The translations under genes and the position numbers were made by a program. Shown here piece after piece: positions 52,867 to 60,817 of a stretch of DNA of 64,000 bases. This DNA comes from Sutcliffiella halmapala (GTDB taxonomy: Bacteria; Bacillota; Bacilli; Bacillales; Bacillaceae_I). How positions within the stretch are numbered: the stretch's first letter is position 1; each line of letters opens with the position of its first letter. The DNA lies in NCBI RefSeq assembly GCF_002019665.1, contig NZ_KV917375.1, positions 3,485,445-3,549,444 on the forward strand, in the 5' to 3' direction. Under the pieces are notes generated by a model. It saw nothing but the letters and a program-made list of their open reading frames with translations. It was not told the DNA's origin and made no database searches.

Positions 52867-53970
52867 ATGGCTGAATTAAAATTAGATCATATTTACAAGG
52901 TATATGAAGGCGATGTAACAGCAGTAAAGGACTTCAACCTACACATTAAAGATAAAGAGTTTATCGTATTCGTAGGTCCATCTGGTTGTGGTAAATCTAC
53001 AACTTTACGTATGATTGCAGGTCTTGAGGAAATTTCCAAAGGGGATTTCGAAATTGACGGAAAAAGAATGAATGACGTAGCACCAAAAGACCGCGACATC
53101 GCGATGGTATTCCAAAACTATGCGTTATATCCACATATGAATGTATATGATAACATGGCTTTCGGATTAAAGCTTCGTAAGTTCCCAAAAGAAGAAATCG
53201 ATCGTCGTGTAAAAGAAGCAGCTGCAATCTTAGGATTAGAGCAATACTTAGATCGTAAACCAAAAGCTCTATCTGGTGGTCAACGTCAGCGTGTAGCTTT
53301 AGGACGTGCTATCGTTCGTGATGCAAAAGTATTCTTAATGGATGAGCCTTTATCTAACCTTGATGCTAAGCTACGTGTAGCGATGCGTGCGGAAATTTCT
53401 AAGCTTCACCAACGTTTACAAACAACAACTATCTATGTAACGCATGACCAAACAGAAGCAATGACAATGGCTACACGTCTTGTAGTAATGAAAGATGGGA
53501 TCATTCAACAACTTGGTTCTCCAAAGGAAGTATACGAAAATCCAGAAAACGTATTCGTTGGCGGATTTATCGGATCTCCAGCAATGAACTTCTTTACTGG
53601 TAAATTAGAAGATGGCTCATTCTTACTAGGCGAGCAAAAAATCTCTGTTCCAGAAGGAAAAATGAAAGTATTACGTGACCAAGGTTATGTTGGAAAAGAA
53701 ATCATCCTTGGAATTCGTCCAGAAGATATCCATGATGAGCCTGTATTCATCGAAGCTGCTGTTGGCTCTACTATTAGCGCAGTGATTGAAGTTGCCGAAT
53801 TACTTGGTGCTGAATCCATGTTATACTCTCAAATTCACGGCCAAGACTTCGTAGCACGTGTTGACTCACGTTCTGATGTGAAACCACAACAAACACTTCA
53901 GCTTGCATTTGATATGAATAAATGTCACTTCTTTGACGCTGAAACAGAATCTCGTATTCGTACAAAATAA
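52867..53970 (+). CDS. msmX: MsmX multi-sugar ABC transporter ATPase
   Basis: A 367-residue ATPase that energises several carbohydrate ABC importers in B. subtilis. Walker A is GPSGCGKSTT, the Q-loop VFQNYALYPHMNVYDN, the signature LSGGQRQRVALGRA, Walker B VFLMDEPLSNLDAKL, and the H-loop YVTHDQTEAM. The C-terminal ~130 residues are the MalK/TOBE regulatory domain (GIRPEDIHDE). No cognate permease or binding protein gene lies nearby, as expected for a shared ATPase. Codon use (GTA, CGT) suggests high expression. Confidence 0.95.
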   Translation: MAELKLDHIYKVYEGDVTAVKDFNLHIKDKEFIVFVGPSGCGKSTTLRMIAGLEEISKGDFEIDGKRMNDVAPKDRDIAMVFQNYALYPHMNVYDNMAFGLKLRKFPKEEIDRRVKEAAAILGLEQYLDRKPKALSGGQRQRVALGRAIVRDAKVFLMDEPLSNLDAKLRVAMRAEISKLHQRLQTTTIYVTHDQTEAMTMATRLVVMKDGIIQQLGSPKEVYENPENVFVGGFIGSPAMNFFTGKLEDGSFLLGEQKISVPEGKMKVLRDQGYVGKEIILGIRPEDIHDEPVFIEAAVGSTISAVIEVAELLGAESMLYSQIHGQDFVARVDSRSDVKPQQTLQLAFDMNKCHFFDAETESRIRTK

Positions 53971-53988
53971 TAAATGACCCAACCCCTA

Positions 53989-54024
53989 ACCAGGCTACTT
54001 CTCCTCTGAAATAGCCTGGTTTTT
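53989..54024 (+). terminator. msmX terminator
   Basis: ACCAGGCTA pairs perfectly with TAGCCTGGT, followed by TTTTC. Confidence 0.9.
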
Positions 54025-54046
54025 CATTCTCCAACTCTGCTAAACC

Positions 54047-54323
54047 CCCACTGCTCATTGAAGTACAAGGCGTGAGACTCCTGCTTAGAATGCTAGTCGA
54101 AAAAAAATACCCATGCATAGATAATGAAAAAGTGGACCGCCAAGTATCCCCCGCCTCCCCTGTAGATCGGAGTGCAAGGTGTGAGACTCCTGCGGGAGGA
54201 AGGGACAAGGGAGACCCCGCAGGCCGCTAGGCCGAGGAGGCTCCCGGACCGCCCGCGGAAAGCGAACACCTAGCACGGAGATCTACAGGGTGTTTAATGT
54301 GCTACTCTTATTTTCAGAGTAGC
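54047..54323. repeat. Dispersed repeat, copy C, with an adjoining fragment
   Basis: The core 54155-54291 has inverted ends (CTCCCCTGTAGATC and GATCTACAGGG) and the shared GAGACTCCTGCGGGAG, GAGACCCCGCAGG, CCGAGGAGGCTCCCGG and GCGGAAAGCGAACACC. About 45 nt to the left also match copy B. A broken fragment (GTGAGACTCCTGCTTAGAA, about 54058-54090) lies just before, as if two insertions or a partial duplication occurred. Confidence 0.85.
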
Positions 54324-54566
54324 CTATTCTTTCACAGCAATCATTTGCTCACTATCACACGTTGGACAACTTATGACATGCATACAAATATTATCATCCA
54401 AACTACTCACATTTCCATCTACCATCTTCAACAACTCAATCTCCATATACGCACTATAATCATCTAAGAAATCTGTAACCTTACCAGCATCAACAAGAAG
54501 ATCCCCACAAGAAGAACAACTTTGTTCATATTTCTCAAATCCATTACATAACGGACACATCCCCAT
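54324..54566 (-). CDS. Small zinc-ribbon-like protein
   Basis: An 80-residue protein. Cysteine pairs CPLC and CSSC at the N-terminus form a likely zinc ribbon; a further CPTC lies near the C-terminus. I place the start at ATG 54566, 7 nt after GGAGG, which puts the first CxxC at residues 4-7. It is transcribed opposite to sspB next to repeat copy C. Function unknown. Confidence 0.65.
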   Translation of the reverse strand: MGMCPLCNGFEKYEQSCSSCGDLLVDAGKVTDFLDDYSAYMEIELLKMVDGNVSSLDDNICMHVISCPTCDSEQMIAVKE

Positions 54567-54697
54567 ACCTGTTCCTCCATTTTTCAACTTTTCATGTTTC
54601 CCTTATCTTTACTCAAAAAAATTCAATTATGCTTTGGAGCAGGAGAAGCTTAATAAAGTTATTAAATCCAACTACCAAAAATTACCTGATGAAAATA

Positions 54698-54728
54698 CGA
54701 ATAAGGATTTTAAGAAATTCCTATAATA
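54698..54728 (+). promoter_or_regulatory. Possible SigG promoter of the SASP gene
   Basis: GAATA at about 54700 and TATAATA at about 54722 are spaced about 18 nt, resembling the forespore SigG pattern (GNATR, N18, CATNNTA). The start would give a ~115-nt leader. The match is partial. Confidence 0.35.
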
Positions 54729-54751
54729 CAAGTAACCTCTTATTCACAAAT

Positions 54752-54811
54752 GGACCAAGCCGAGAGGGTAACAGTAAACAACTGTTGAACTGGTGCAAAC
54801 CCAGTTGGTCC
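54752..54811 (+). promoter_or_regulatory. Structured 5' leader of the SASP gene
   Basis: GGACCAA (54752-54758) pairs with TTGGTCC (54805-54811). Between them are two hairpins, AACAG/CTGTT and CTGG/CCAG, forming a compact three-way junction about 35 nt upstream of the start codon. No known riboswitch class is recognised. Confidence 0.5.
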
Positions 54812-54844
54812 AGCCAAAACTATATTTCGAGGAGATGAATCAAC

Positions 54845-55048
54845 ATGGCAAACCAATCAAGAAATTCGTCTAATCAATTAGTAGCACCTGGAGCACAACA
54901 AGCACTCGATCAAATGAAGTATGAAATCGCTTCTGAGTTCGGAGTAAATCTTGGTGCTGACACAACATCTCGCGCTAACGGATCTGTTGGTGGAGAAATC
55001 ACAAAACGTCTAGTTCAAATGGCTGAACAGCAATTAGGCGGAAGATAA
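54845..55048 (+). CDS. sspB: Alpha/beta-type small acid-soluble spore protein
   Basis: A 67-residue SASP that coats and protects spore DNA. The family core is complete: [20 protein letters not shown] and [18 protein letters not shown]. The GPR protease cleavage site is in EIASEF. It ends QQLGGR. GAGGAGATG precedes the ATG. In B. subtilis sspB lies beside yheC/yheD, so this copy corresponds to sspB by position; alpha/beta SASPs are too alike to name by sequence alone. Confidence 0.92.
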   Translation: MANQSRNSSNQLVAPGAQQALDQMKYEIASEFGVNLGADTTSRANGSVGGEITKRLVQMAEQQLGGR

Positions 55049-55092
55049 GCTTTTAGCTTTTATGTAACAGCATAATTTTATATGTATGGCTC

Positions 55093-55120
55093 AAGGCACC
55101 TCATTTTATTGGGGTGTCTT
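55093..55120 (+). terminator. SASP gene terminator
   Basis: AAGGCACC(TC) pairs with (GG)GGTGTCTT with one G-U pair; the T-run is weak. Confidence 0.55.
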
Positions 55121-55143
55121 CCTAGTTTTCCATATATAAATAG

Positions 55144-55171
55144 AAAAAACCCAGAAACCTTTGCTTCTGGG
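55144..55171 (-). terminator. tcyC terminator
   Basis: CCCAGAA pairs with TTCTGGG; on the minus strand it is followed by TTTTTTCTA. Confidence 0.75.
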
Positions 55172-55187
55172 CATCTTTACTCTTCTA

Positions 55188-55931
55188 TTAAACTCCACTG
55201 CTAATCAACTGTAAAAATTGCTTTGTCCGTTCTGCTTTTGGTGCTTCAAAAATTTCTTGCGGTGTTCCTTGTTCAACAATTACGCCATTATCCATAAAAA
55301 TTACTTTATCGGCTACTTCGCGAGCAAATTTCATCTCATGTGTGACAACGACCATTGTCATTCCTTCTTGGGCTAACTCTTTCATTACTTTTAACACTTC
55401 TCCAACTAGCTCTGGATCAAGGGCTGAGGTTGGTTCATCAAAGAGCATAACCTTTGGCTCCATTGCCAATGCTCTGGCAATTCCTACCCGTTGCTGCTGT
55501 CCACCTGAAAGCTGAAACGGATAGAAATCGGTCTTATCTGCTAAGCCAACCTTCGCAAGTAAACGCTTCGCGCGTTCTTCCACTTGGGCTTTCGGTTCTC
55601 TTTTAACCGTAATCGGCCCTTCCATGACATTTTGGAGGGCGGTCATATGTGGAAAAAGATTATAGCTTTGAAACACCATCCCCGTTAACCTGCGAAAGCT
55701 TGCAATCTTACTTGAAGCTACTTTGGAAGTGAAATCTAAAGCTTGACTATCTATATTCACTTTTCCGGAAGTAGGGGTTTCTAAAATATTTAAACAGCGT
55801 AATAAGGTGGTTTTTCCCGATCCAGAAGGGCCAATGACAACCACAACCTTCCCCTGTTCAATATTTAAGTCGATGCCTTTTAGCACTTCTAACTCCCCGA
55901 ACTGTTTATATAAGCTCTCTACTGCTATCAT
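55188..55931 (-). CDS. tcyC: Cystine ABC transporter ATP-binding protein
   Basis: A 247-residue polar amino acid ABC ATPase. Walker A is [12 protein letters not shown], the signature [14 protein letters not shown], Walker [14 protein letters not shown], and the H-loop [10 protein letters not shown] place the start at ATG 55931 (MIAVESLY), after AAGGAG; the longer open frame upstream reads through the end of tcyB. Last gene of tcyABC by order on the minus strand. Confidence 0.88.
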   Translation of the reverse strand: MIAVESLYKQFGELEVLKGIDLNIEQGKVVVVIGPSGSGKTTLLRCLNILETPTSGKVNIDSQALDFTSKVASSKIASFRRLTGMVFQSYNLFPHMTALQNVMEGPITVKREPKAQVEERAKRLLAKVGLADKTDFYPFQLSGGQQQRVGIARALAMEPKVMLFDEPTSALDPELVGEVLKVMKELAQEGMTMVVVTHEMKFAREVADKVIFMDNGVIVEQGTPQEIFEAPKAERTKQFLQLISSGV

Positions 55932-55948
55932 TATCCATGAGCTCCTTT

Positions 55949-56650
55949 TTATTTTGCAATATAGCGATCTAAGCGACGTTCCAATTGACCTTGAACTAAG
56001 GACAATCCAAAACAAATTACCCAATATAACATGGCTGCTTGAATATATAATAACAAGAATTCATAATTGGTAGCTGCTATTTCTTGTGCTTTTCGAAACA
56101 TTTCCGCTACAAGGATAAGTGATGCGAGTGATGTATCCTTAACTAAACTGATAAATGAATTAGACAAAGGCGGAATGGAAACTCTTGATGCCTGTGGTAA
56201 AATAATTCGTTTAATCGCTTGGGGATATGTCATACCCATGGAATAAGCAGCCTCCCATTGTCCCTTTGGAATCGAGAGAATAGCGGCACGGATTATTTCC
56301 GAGGAATACGCACCCATGTTTAATGAAAATCCGATGACTGCTGCTGGAAATGGATCAATGGTGATTCCAGCCGATGGTAATCCATAAAAAATAATGAATA
56401 ACTGCACTAATAATGGTGTTCCTCTAATTATAGATACATAAATCCGTGCGATTATTTGTAACGGCTTAATACCTGAAATCCGTGCCAAAGCAGTTAAAAC
56501 CGCAATAACTAAGCCTATGCTAAATGAAATCAACGTAAGTGGAATGGTATTATAGAGAGCTCCCTTCATCAGTGGAAGAAGGGAACTCTGAGCAATCGTT
56601 ATTAATCTTTCTAGACGTTCAGGATCTGCAAATATACTAGTTAAGTACAT
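55949..56650 (-). CDS. tcyB: Cystine ABC transporter permease
   Basis: A 233-residue His/Glu/Gln/Arg/opine-family permease with about five helices. The EAA-type loop is [20 protein letters not shown]. The start is ATG 56650 (MYLTSIFAD), which overlaps the tcyA stop by 14 nt, so translation is coupled. The longer frame starting at 56719 is tcyA sequence read in another phase. Pairs with TcyA and TcyC. Confidence 0.88.
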   Translation of the reverse strand: MYLTSIFADPERLERLITIAQSSLLPLMKGALYNTIPLTLISFSIGLVIAVLTALARISGIKPLQIIARIYVSIIRGTPLLVQLFIIFYGLPSAGITIDPFPAAVIGFSLNMGAYSSEIIRAAILSIPKGQWEAAYSMGMTYPQAIKRIILPQASRVSIPPLSNSFISLVKDTSLASLILVAEMFRKAQEIAATNYEFLLLYIQAAMLYWVICFGLSLVQGQLERRLDRYIAK

Positions 56651-57461
56651 CTTCACCAAACCATTTCTCTGCAATCTCTGCGTATGTGCCGTCTTCGATA
56701 ATTTCAGCAAGTGCTGCATTTACTGCTTCTACAAGCTCTTCATTACCTTTTCTAAACATAAATCCACTCTGTGCTGCATTTTCGTGCTCTTCGACAATTT
56801 TAATCGCTGCATTTGGACGGTTCTTTTGGAAGTCTAGAACCGATAATTTATCATTAATCGTTACATCTACACGTTTTGAATTTAAAAGTTCAATTGCTTG
56901 GTTAAACCCATCAACACCTTCAATAACTGCACCATACTCACGTGCTAAATCTGCATAGTTACTTGTCAAGGATTGTGCTGATTTTTTACCTTCAATATCT
57001 GCAAAACCATTTATTTCTTCATTATCTTTATGCGCTACTACTACCGCAGCTGATGTGATATAGTGCTCAGAGAAATCATATTTTTCTAGGCGGTCTTCTC
57101 TAATACCAACTTGATTGGCAATCATATCAAAACGCTTTGCATCTAACCCTGCAAACATTGCGTCCCATTGTGTTTCCATGAATTTTGCTTCCACACCTAA
57201 ACGTTCTGCAACAGCTTCTGCAACTTCTACATCAAAGCCTGTTAATTTTCCTGAATCGTCATGAAAAGTGAATGGAGGGTATGTACCTTCCGTACCAATT
57301 AATAATGTGCCTTCCTCTTCCACTTTCGATAATAGGTTGTCCGTTTCTTCGGATGGCGTTGTATCCCCGCCAGTTGTTCCGTTATTGTTATTAGTACCAC
57401 AAGCCGCTAATACAACGACAAACGTTAATAATAGAGTAAATATAGTAAGTAATTTCTTCAT
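56637..57461 (-). CDS. tcyA: Cystine ABC transporter substrate-binding lipoprotein
   Basis: A 274-residue lipoprotein. The signal peptide ends in VVVLAAC (lipidated Cys near residue 21), followed by a low-complexity Asn/Gly linker. The SBP_bac_3 domain begins LLIGTEGTYPPFTFHDDSGK and resembles B. subtilis TcyA (shared GTEGTY-PFT, ETQW-MFAGL, SAQSLTSNY, NDKL). L-cystine is the expected ligand. First gene of the three. I see no S-box or T-box in the 350 nt upstream. Confidence 0.88.
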   Translation of the reverse strand: MKKLLTIFTLLLTFVVVLAACGTNNNNGTTGGDTTPSEETDNLLSKVEEEGTLLIGTEGTYPPFTFHDDSGKLTGFDVEVAEAVAERLGVEAKFMETQWDAMFAGLDAKRFDMIANQVGIREDRLEKYDFSEHYITSAAVVVAHKDNEEINGFADIEGKKSAQSLTSNYADLAREYGAVIEGVDGFNQAIELLNSKRVDVTINDKLSVLDFQKNRPNAAIKIVEEHENAAQSGFMFRKGNEELVEAVNAALAEIIEDGTYAEIAEKWFGEDVLN

Positions 57462-57810
57462 TACATTAAACCCCCAGTATTCTTATCAGAATTGTTTTTT
57501 GCAACATATTGTATATTATATAAAGAATTGAATCTTGTCAAAGACTTTGTTTCATTATTTATCTTTTCCTAATCATGTTATAAAAATGAATAAAAAAGAG
57601 AGCCCTTTTAGTTGCTTTTAAAGCTTTGTATTATTCCTATACCCAAGTTTTCCATTAAATAACTAGTTCAGCGGGATAGCTTCCATAAAGAAAACGCAGG
57701 GGCTTCGAAACACCCTGCGTTTTAAGGAATATATAAGTTAATTTCTAAAAAAACAAGCTAAGTTTAGATTTTATCCTTGTTGTATTCTTCTACCACTACC
57801 ATTCAAGCCT
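57462..57810. other. tcyA-tetR intergenic region
   Basis: About 350 nt without a gene. It contains the tetR terminator hairpin (57691-57723) and presumably the tcyA promoter. Confidence 0.5.
57691..57723 (-). terminator. tetR terminator
   Basis: AAAACGCAGGG pairs perfectly with CCCTGCGTTTT around an 11-nt loop, about 90 nt downstream of the TetR gene stop. Confidence 0.75.
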
Positions 57811-58425
57811 TCATTCTTTATAAAGACCTTTTTTTAACATGTTAATTTCTAACGTATAGTTTTTTAAGGATTCATCAAATGGTATTTCCTTTGCAAAAAC
57901 TTGTATAAGATTTTGCAATGTTACTGCCATAATGATTTTTATGAGATGAAACACTTCCTGTTCATCCGCTATGTTCAATTTTTCAAAATTAATTAAACGA
58001 ATGACTTCCAAAAAGTGATGATTAAACCTTTCTTCACTAACAATCTGAGATAATGTATTTTCCACCTTATAATTCATATTCAAAAAAGCATTTCTGAAAA
58101 AATTGCGATTTTCTTTGTTTTGGAACTTCTTAATCATAAGTTGAAAAAATTCAATAAACGTATTGAATAATTCACCATCTTGTTCTTTTAAAATTGAAAT
58201 AAATAGCTCGTTGTCCTGTGTTGAATATTCCTTCAATAAGTAGAAATACACATCTTCTTTATCTTGAAAATATTGATAAAAACTTCCTCTAGGAATTCCA
58301 GCTTCTTTTATAATATTGGAAATTGATGCTTCAAACAGTGGAACTCTTGAAAATTCTTTCTTTGCTGCATGTATTAACTTGTCTTTTTTATCTATTGGCA
58401 AATTAAAAAAGGTTTGTTTAGGCAC
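57811..58425 (-). CDS. TetR-family transcriptional regulator
   Basis: A 204-residue TetR regulator. The helix-turn-helix is at about residues 18-62 (FSRVPLFEASISNIIKEAGI, then PRGSFYQYFQDKEDVY). The ligand domain is rich in Phe/Asn. GTG start with GGGAG upstream. It follows bmrCD on the minus strand with a gap of about 360 nt that contains an array of TGACA/TGTCA palindromes, probably its own operator. Control of bmrCD by it is possible but no matching palindrome is seen before bmrC. Confidence 0.85.
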   Translation of the reverse strand: MPKQTFFNLPIDKKDKLIHAAKKEFSRVPLFEASISNIIKEAGIPRGSFYQYFQDKEDVYFYLLKEYSTQDNELFISILKEQDGELFNTFIEFFQLMIKKFQNKENRNFFRNAFLNMNYKVENTLSQIVSEERFNHHFLEVIRLINFEKLNIADEQEVFHLIKIIMAVTLQNLIQVFAKEIPFDESLKNYTLEINMLKKGLYKE

Positions 58426-58546
58426 TTTTTACACTCCCATCTAAACTTTGAAATTACTTTATTTATTTATAACATTTAATGAATCACCTAATAAACCACT
58501 AAATAAATCAAGTAAAACTGACTTCATGAGTCCAAAACACCTCAAG

Positions 58547-58629
58547 ATGACACGATGTCATATAAAATGAATAAACCAATGATAAATGACAAAATGTACT
58601 ATGTCAATATAACACATGACATTTTGTCA
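58547..58629. promoter_or_regulatory. TGACA/TGTCA operator array upstream of the TetR gene
   Basis: ATGACA-cga-TGTCAT is a perfect palindrome at 58547-58561. TGACAAAATGT (58587-58597) pairs with ACATTTTGTCA (58619-58629), and between them lies ATGTCA ... TGACAT (58601-58622). Six half-sites alternate in direction. Confidence 0.65.
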
Positions 58630-58786
58630 CACCATTCTAAAAACCAAATGAAACTAGCAGATCACTTAAATTTTAAATTGCCATAGAAAAAAGACGAATC
58701 CCAATACGAATTCGTCTTACCATTGACTTGCTATTTATTCTATATCTGAATCGAATTGCTTAGAAAAATCCATTTCTTGTAATGAA

Positions 58787-60817
58787 TTACCCCGCAAGCC
58801 CTTTACTGCCTTGCTGAAGCTCATACATTTGATAATATCTACCTTTTAATTTCATCAATTCTGCATGGTTGCCTCGTTCCACAATTTCGCCACGATCTAA
58901 TACTAAAATTTGATCGGCATTTTTAATAGTAGAAAGACGGTGTGCAATGATAAAAGTGGTTCTTCCTTTTTTTAATACCTCTAATGCTTTTTGGATGACA
59001 GCCTCTGTTTCTGTATCGATGCTGGCTGTTGCTTCATCTAAAATTAGAATAGCTGGATCAAATGCTAAAGCTCTAGCAAAAGAAATGAGCTGTCTTTGAC
59101 CAGAAGAAAGAGTGCTTCCCTTTTCAATTACAGGCTCCTCTAACCCTTTTGGTAAAGCCGATATGAAATCCATAGCCCCTACATCCTCTAACGCTTTTTT
59201 CACTTTATCCATCGCGATAGATGGGTCCTCTAAGCTAACGTTGGAAGCGATCGTACCGGAAAATAAGAATGGATCCTGTAATACTATTCCCATGTGCTGT
59301 CTAATTGCTTGTTTCGATAATTGTTGAATATCCTCTCCATCAATAAGAATCTTCCCTTTTTCGATGTCATAAAAACGAAACAAAAGATTCATGATAGAGC
59401 TCTTACCAGACCCTGTGTGTCCAACTAGTGCGACTGTTTCACCTTTTTTGGCATCAAACGATATATCTTTCAGGACATATTCGTCTTCCTTATATCCGAA
59501 AGATACCGATTCAAACGAAACATTCCCTTCATAGCGAGGATACTTTTCATCTGCCACCTTAACACCAGCTTCATCCATCAGCTCAAATACTCGAACAGCT
59601 GATACTCTAGCCTGCTCTAAATTGGCCAACTGATTAACCATTCCAGTAATTGGACCGAACATTCTACCTAAATAATCAACAAAAGCATATAAGACCCCTA
59701 ATGAAATCATCGAACCGATACCTAGCGATGCTCCACCGAAATACCAAATAACTACAACAAAAGCAATATTCCGTAGTACACCAACTAAATTATGTGAAGT
59801 TAGTGCATTTAGGCTAAGCAATTTGTTTTGATAAGAAAAATGCTCCTCATTCCATGTTTCAAACTCTTGTTTCGCTTTCTTTTGACGACGAAAAGCTTGA
59901 ATAATTGTCATCCCTTGGATAGACTCGTTTATGTTTCCATTAATGTCGCTTAATAAAGCTCTAATTTTATGGTTATAAACAGAAGCATATCTACGATAAA
60001 GAATAAACCAAACGATCAGAATTGGAATCAGTAATAAACAAATTGCAGCTAACTTTGCATCTAATAGAAATAATGCAATATAAATACCTGTGATATAGAT
60101 AAGTCCGGAAAAGAATGTTGCAAGTACGGTAACATATAGTTCTTTAATTGTTTCCGTATCATTGGTTATCCTTGAGACTACTTTTCCAGCTGGAAGGTGG
60201 TCAAAATATTGAATCGGCAATTGCTGTATTTGACCAAAGACATCTTCTCTCATCTTTTGGATAATGCGATTCGCTGAAGTTTGTAGATAGTAGCTTTGAC
60301 CGTATTGAAAAAAGGACGCTACTACTAGTAAACCAAAGTACAAAGCAACTAAATAGATGATGTACTTTACCTCTGGTTGATAAAAGGTGATCAACTCACT
60401 ATTTGTTAGTAACTCCGCTTCATAGCTAGCTTGTTGCTCACCACGTGTAATGACAAGTTCGCCATTCGACACTTTACGTTCACCATCGAAGGAGATATCA
60501 GAAGGGACAAAATAATATTCCCTACCAACTTGCAGGATTCTAGCTGTTTCTTCCTCCTCTAATTGGATGTTTTCAGCGCGATCCTCTCGAATATAATAGG
60601 TACCTTGATACAATACTCGATCTTTGCCAGCTTCTTCACTAGCAATCCATGTTTTTTCTATTCCTAATATATGGTTATCAATCATTCGCTTTGCAATAAA
60701 TGGACCTGTTAGCTCTGCTGCAACTGCGATTGAAAGCATAATTAATGCAATAATGATTGTTTTCCTTTGAGTTAGTGCGTAGTTAAATAAACGCTTTCCA
60801 GCTTTTACTTTTTTCAT
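58787..60817 (-). CDS. bmrD: BmrD (YheH), multidrug ABC exporter half-transporter
   Basis: A 676-residue half-transporter with six membrane helices and a large extracellular insertion between helices 1 and 2 (about residues 45-155), typical of BmrD. The ATPase domain has Walker A GHTGSGKSSIM, variant signature LSSGQRQL, and Walker B AILILDEATASID with the catalytic Glu. With BmrC it forms the heterodimeric multidrug exporter BmrCD. The start overlaps the bmrC stop by 4 nt. Confidence 0.92.
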   Translation of the reverse strand: MKKVKAGKRLFNYALTQRKTIIIALIMLSIAVAAELTGPFIAKRMIDNHILGIEKTWIASEEAGKDRVLYQGTYYIREDRAENIQLEEEETARILQVGREYYFVPSDISFDGERKVSNGELVITRGEQQASYEAELLTNSELITFYQPEVKYIIYLVALYFGLLVVASFFQYGQSYYLQTSANRIIQKMREDVFGQIQQLPIQYFDHLPAGKVVSRITNDTETIKELYVTVLATFFSGLIYITGIYIALFLLDAKLAAICLLLIPILIVWFILYRRYASVYNHKIRALLSDINGNINESIQGMTIIQAFRRQKKAKQEFETWNEEHFSYQNKLLSLNALTSHNLVGVLRNIAFVVVIWYFGGASLGIGSMISLGVLYAFVDYLGRMFGPITGMVNQLANLEQARVSAVRVFELMDEAGVKVADEKYPRYEGNVSFESVSFGYKEDEYVLKDISFDAKKGETVALVGHTGSGKSSIMNLLFRFYDIEKGKILIDGEDIQQLSKQAIRQHMGIVLQDPFLFSGTIASNVSLEDPSIAMDKVKKALEDVGAMDFISALPKGLEEPVIEKGSTLSSGQRQLISFARALAFDPAILILDEATASIDTETEAVIQKALEVLKKGRTTFIIAHRLSTIKNADQILVLDRGEIVERGNHAELMKLKGRYYQMYELQQGSKGLAG

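Noticed and set aside
57462-57810. S-box or T-box leader for the cystine transporter
   Set aside because: No kink-turn, T-box sequence or specifier-like stem is seen; the only strong hairpin belongs to the TetR gene terminator.
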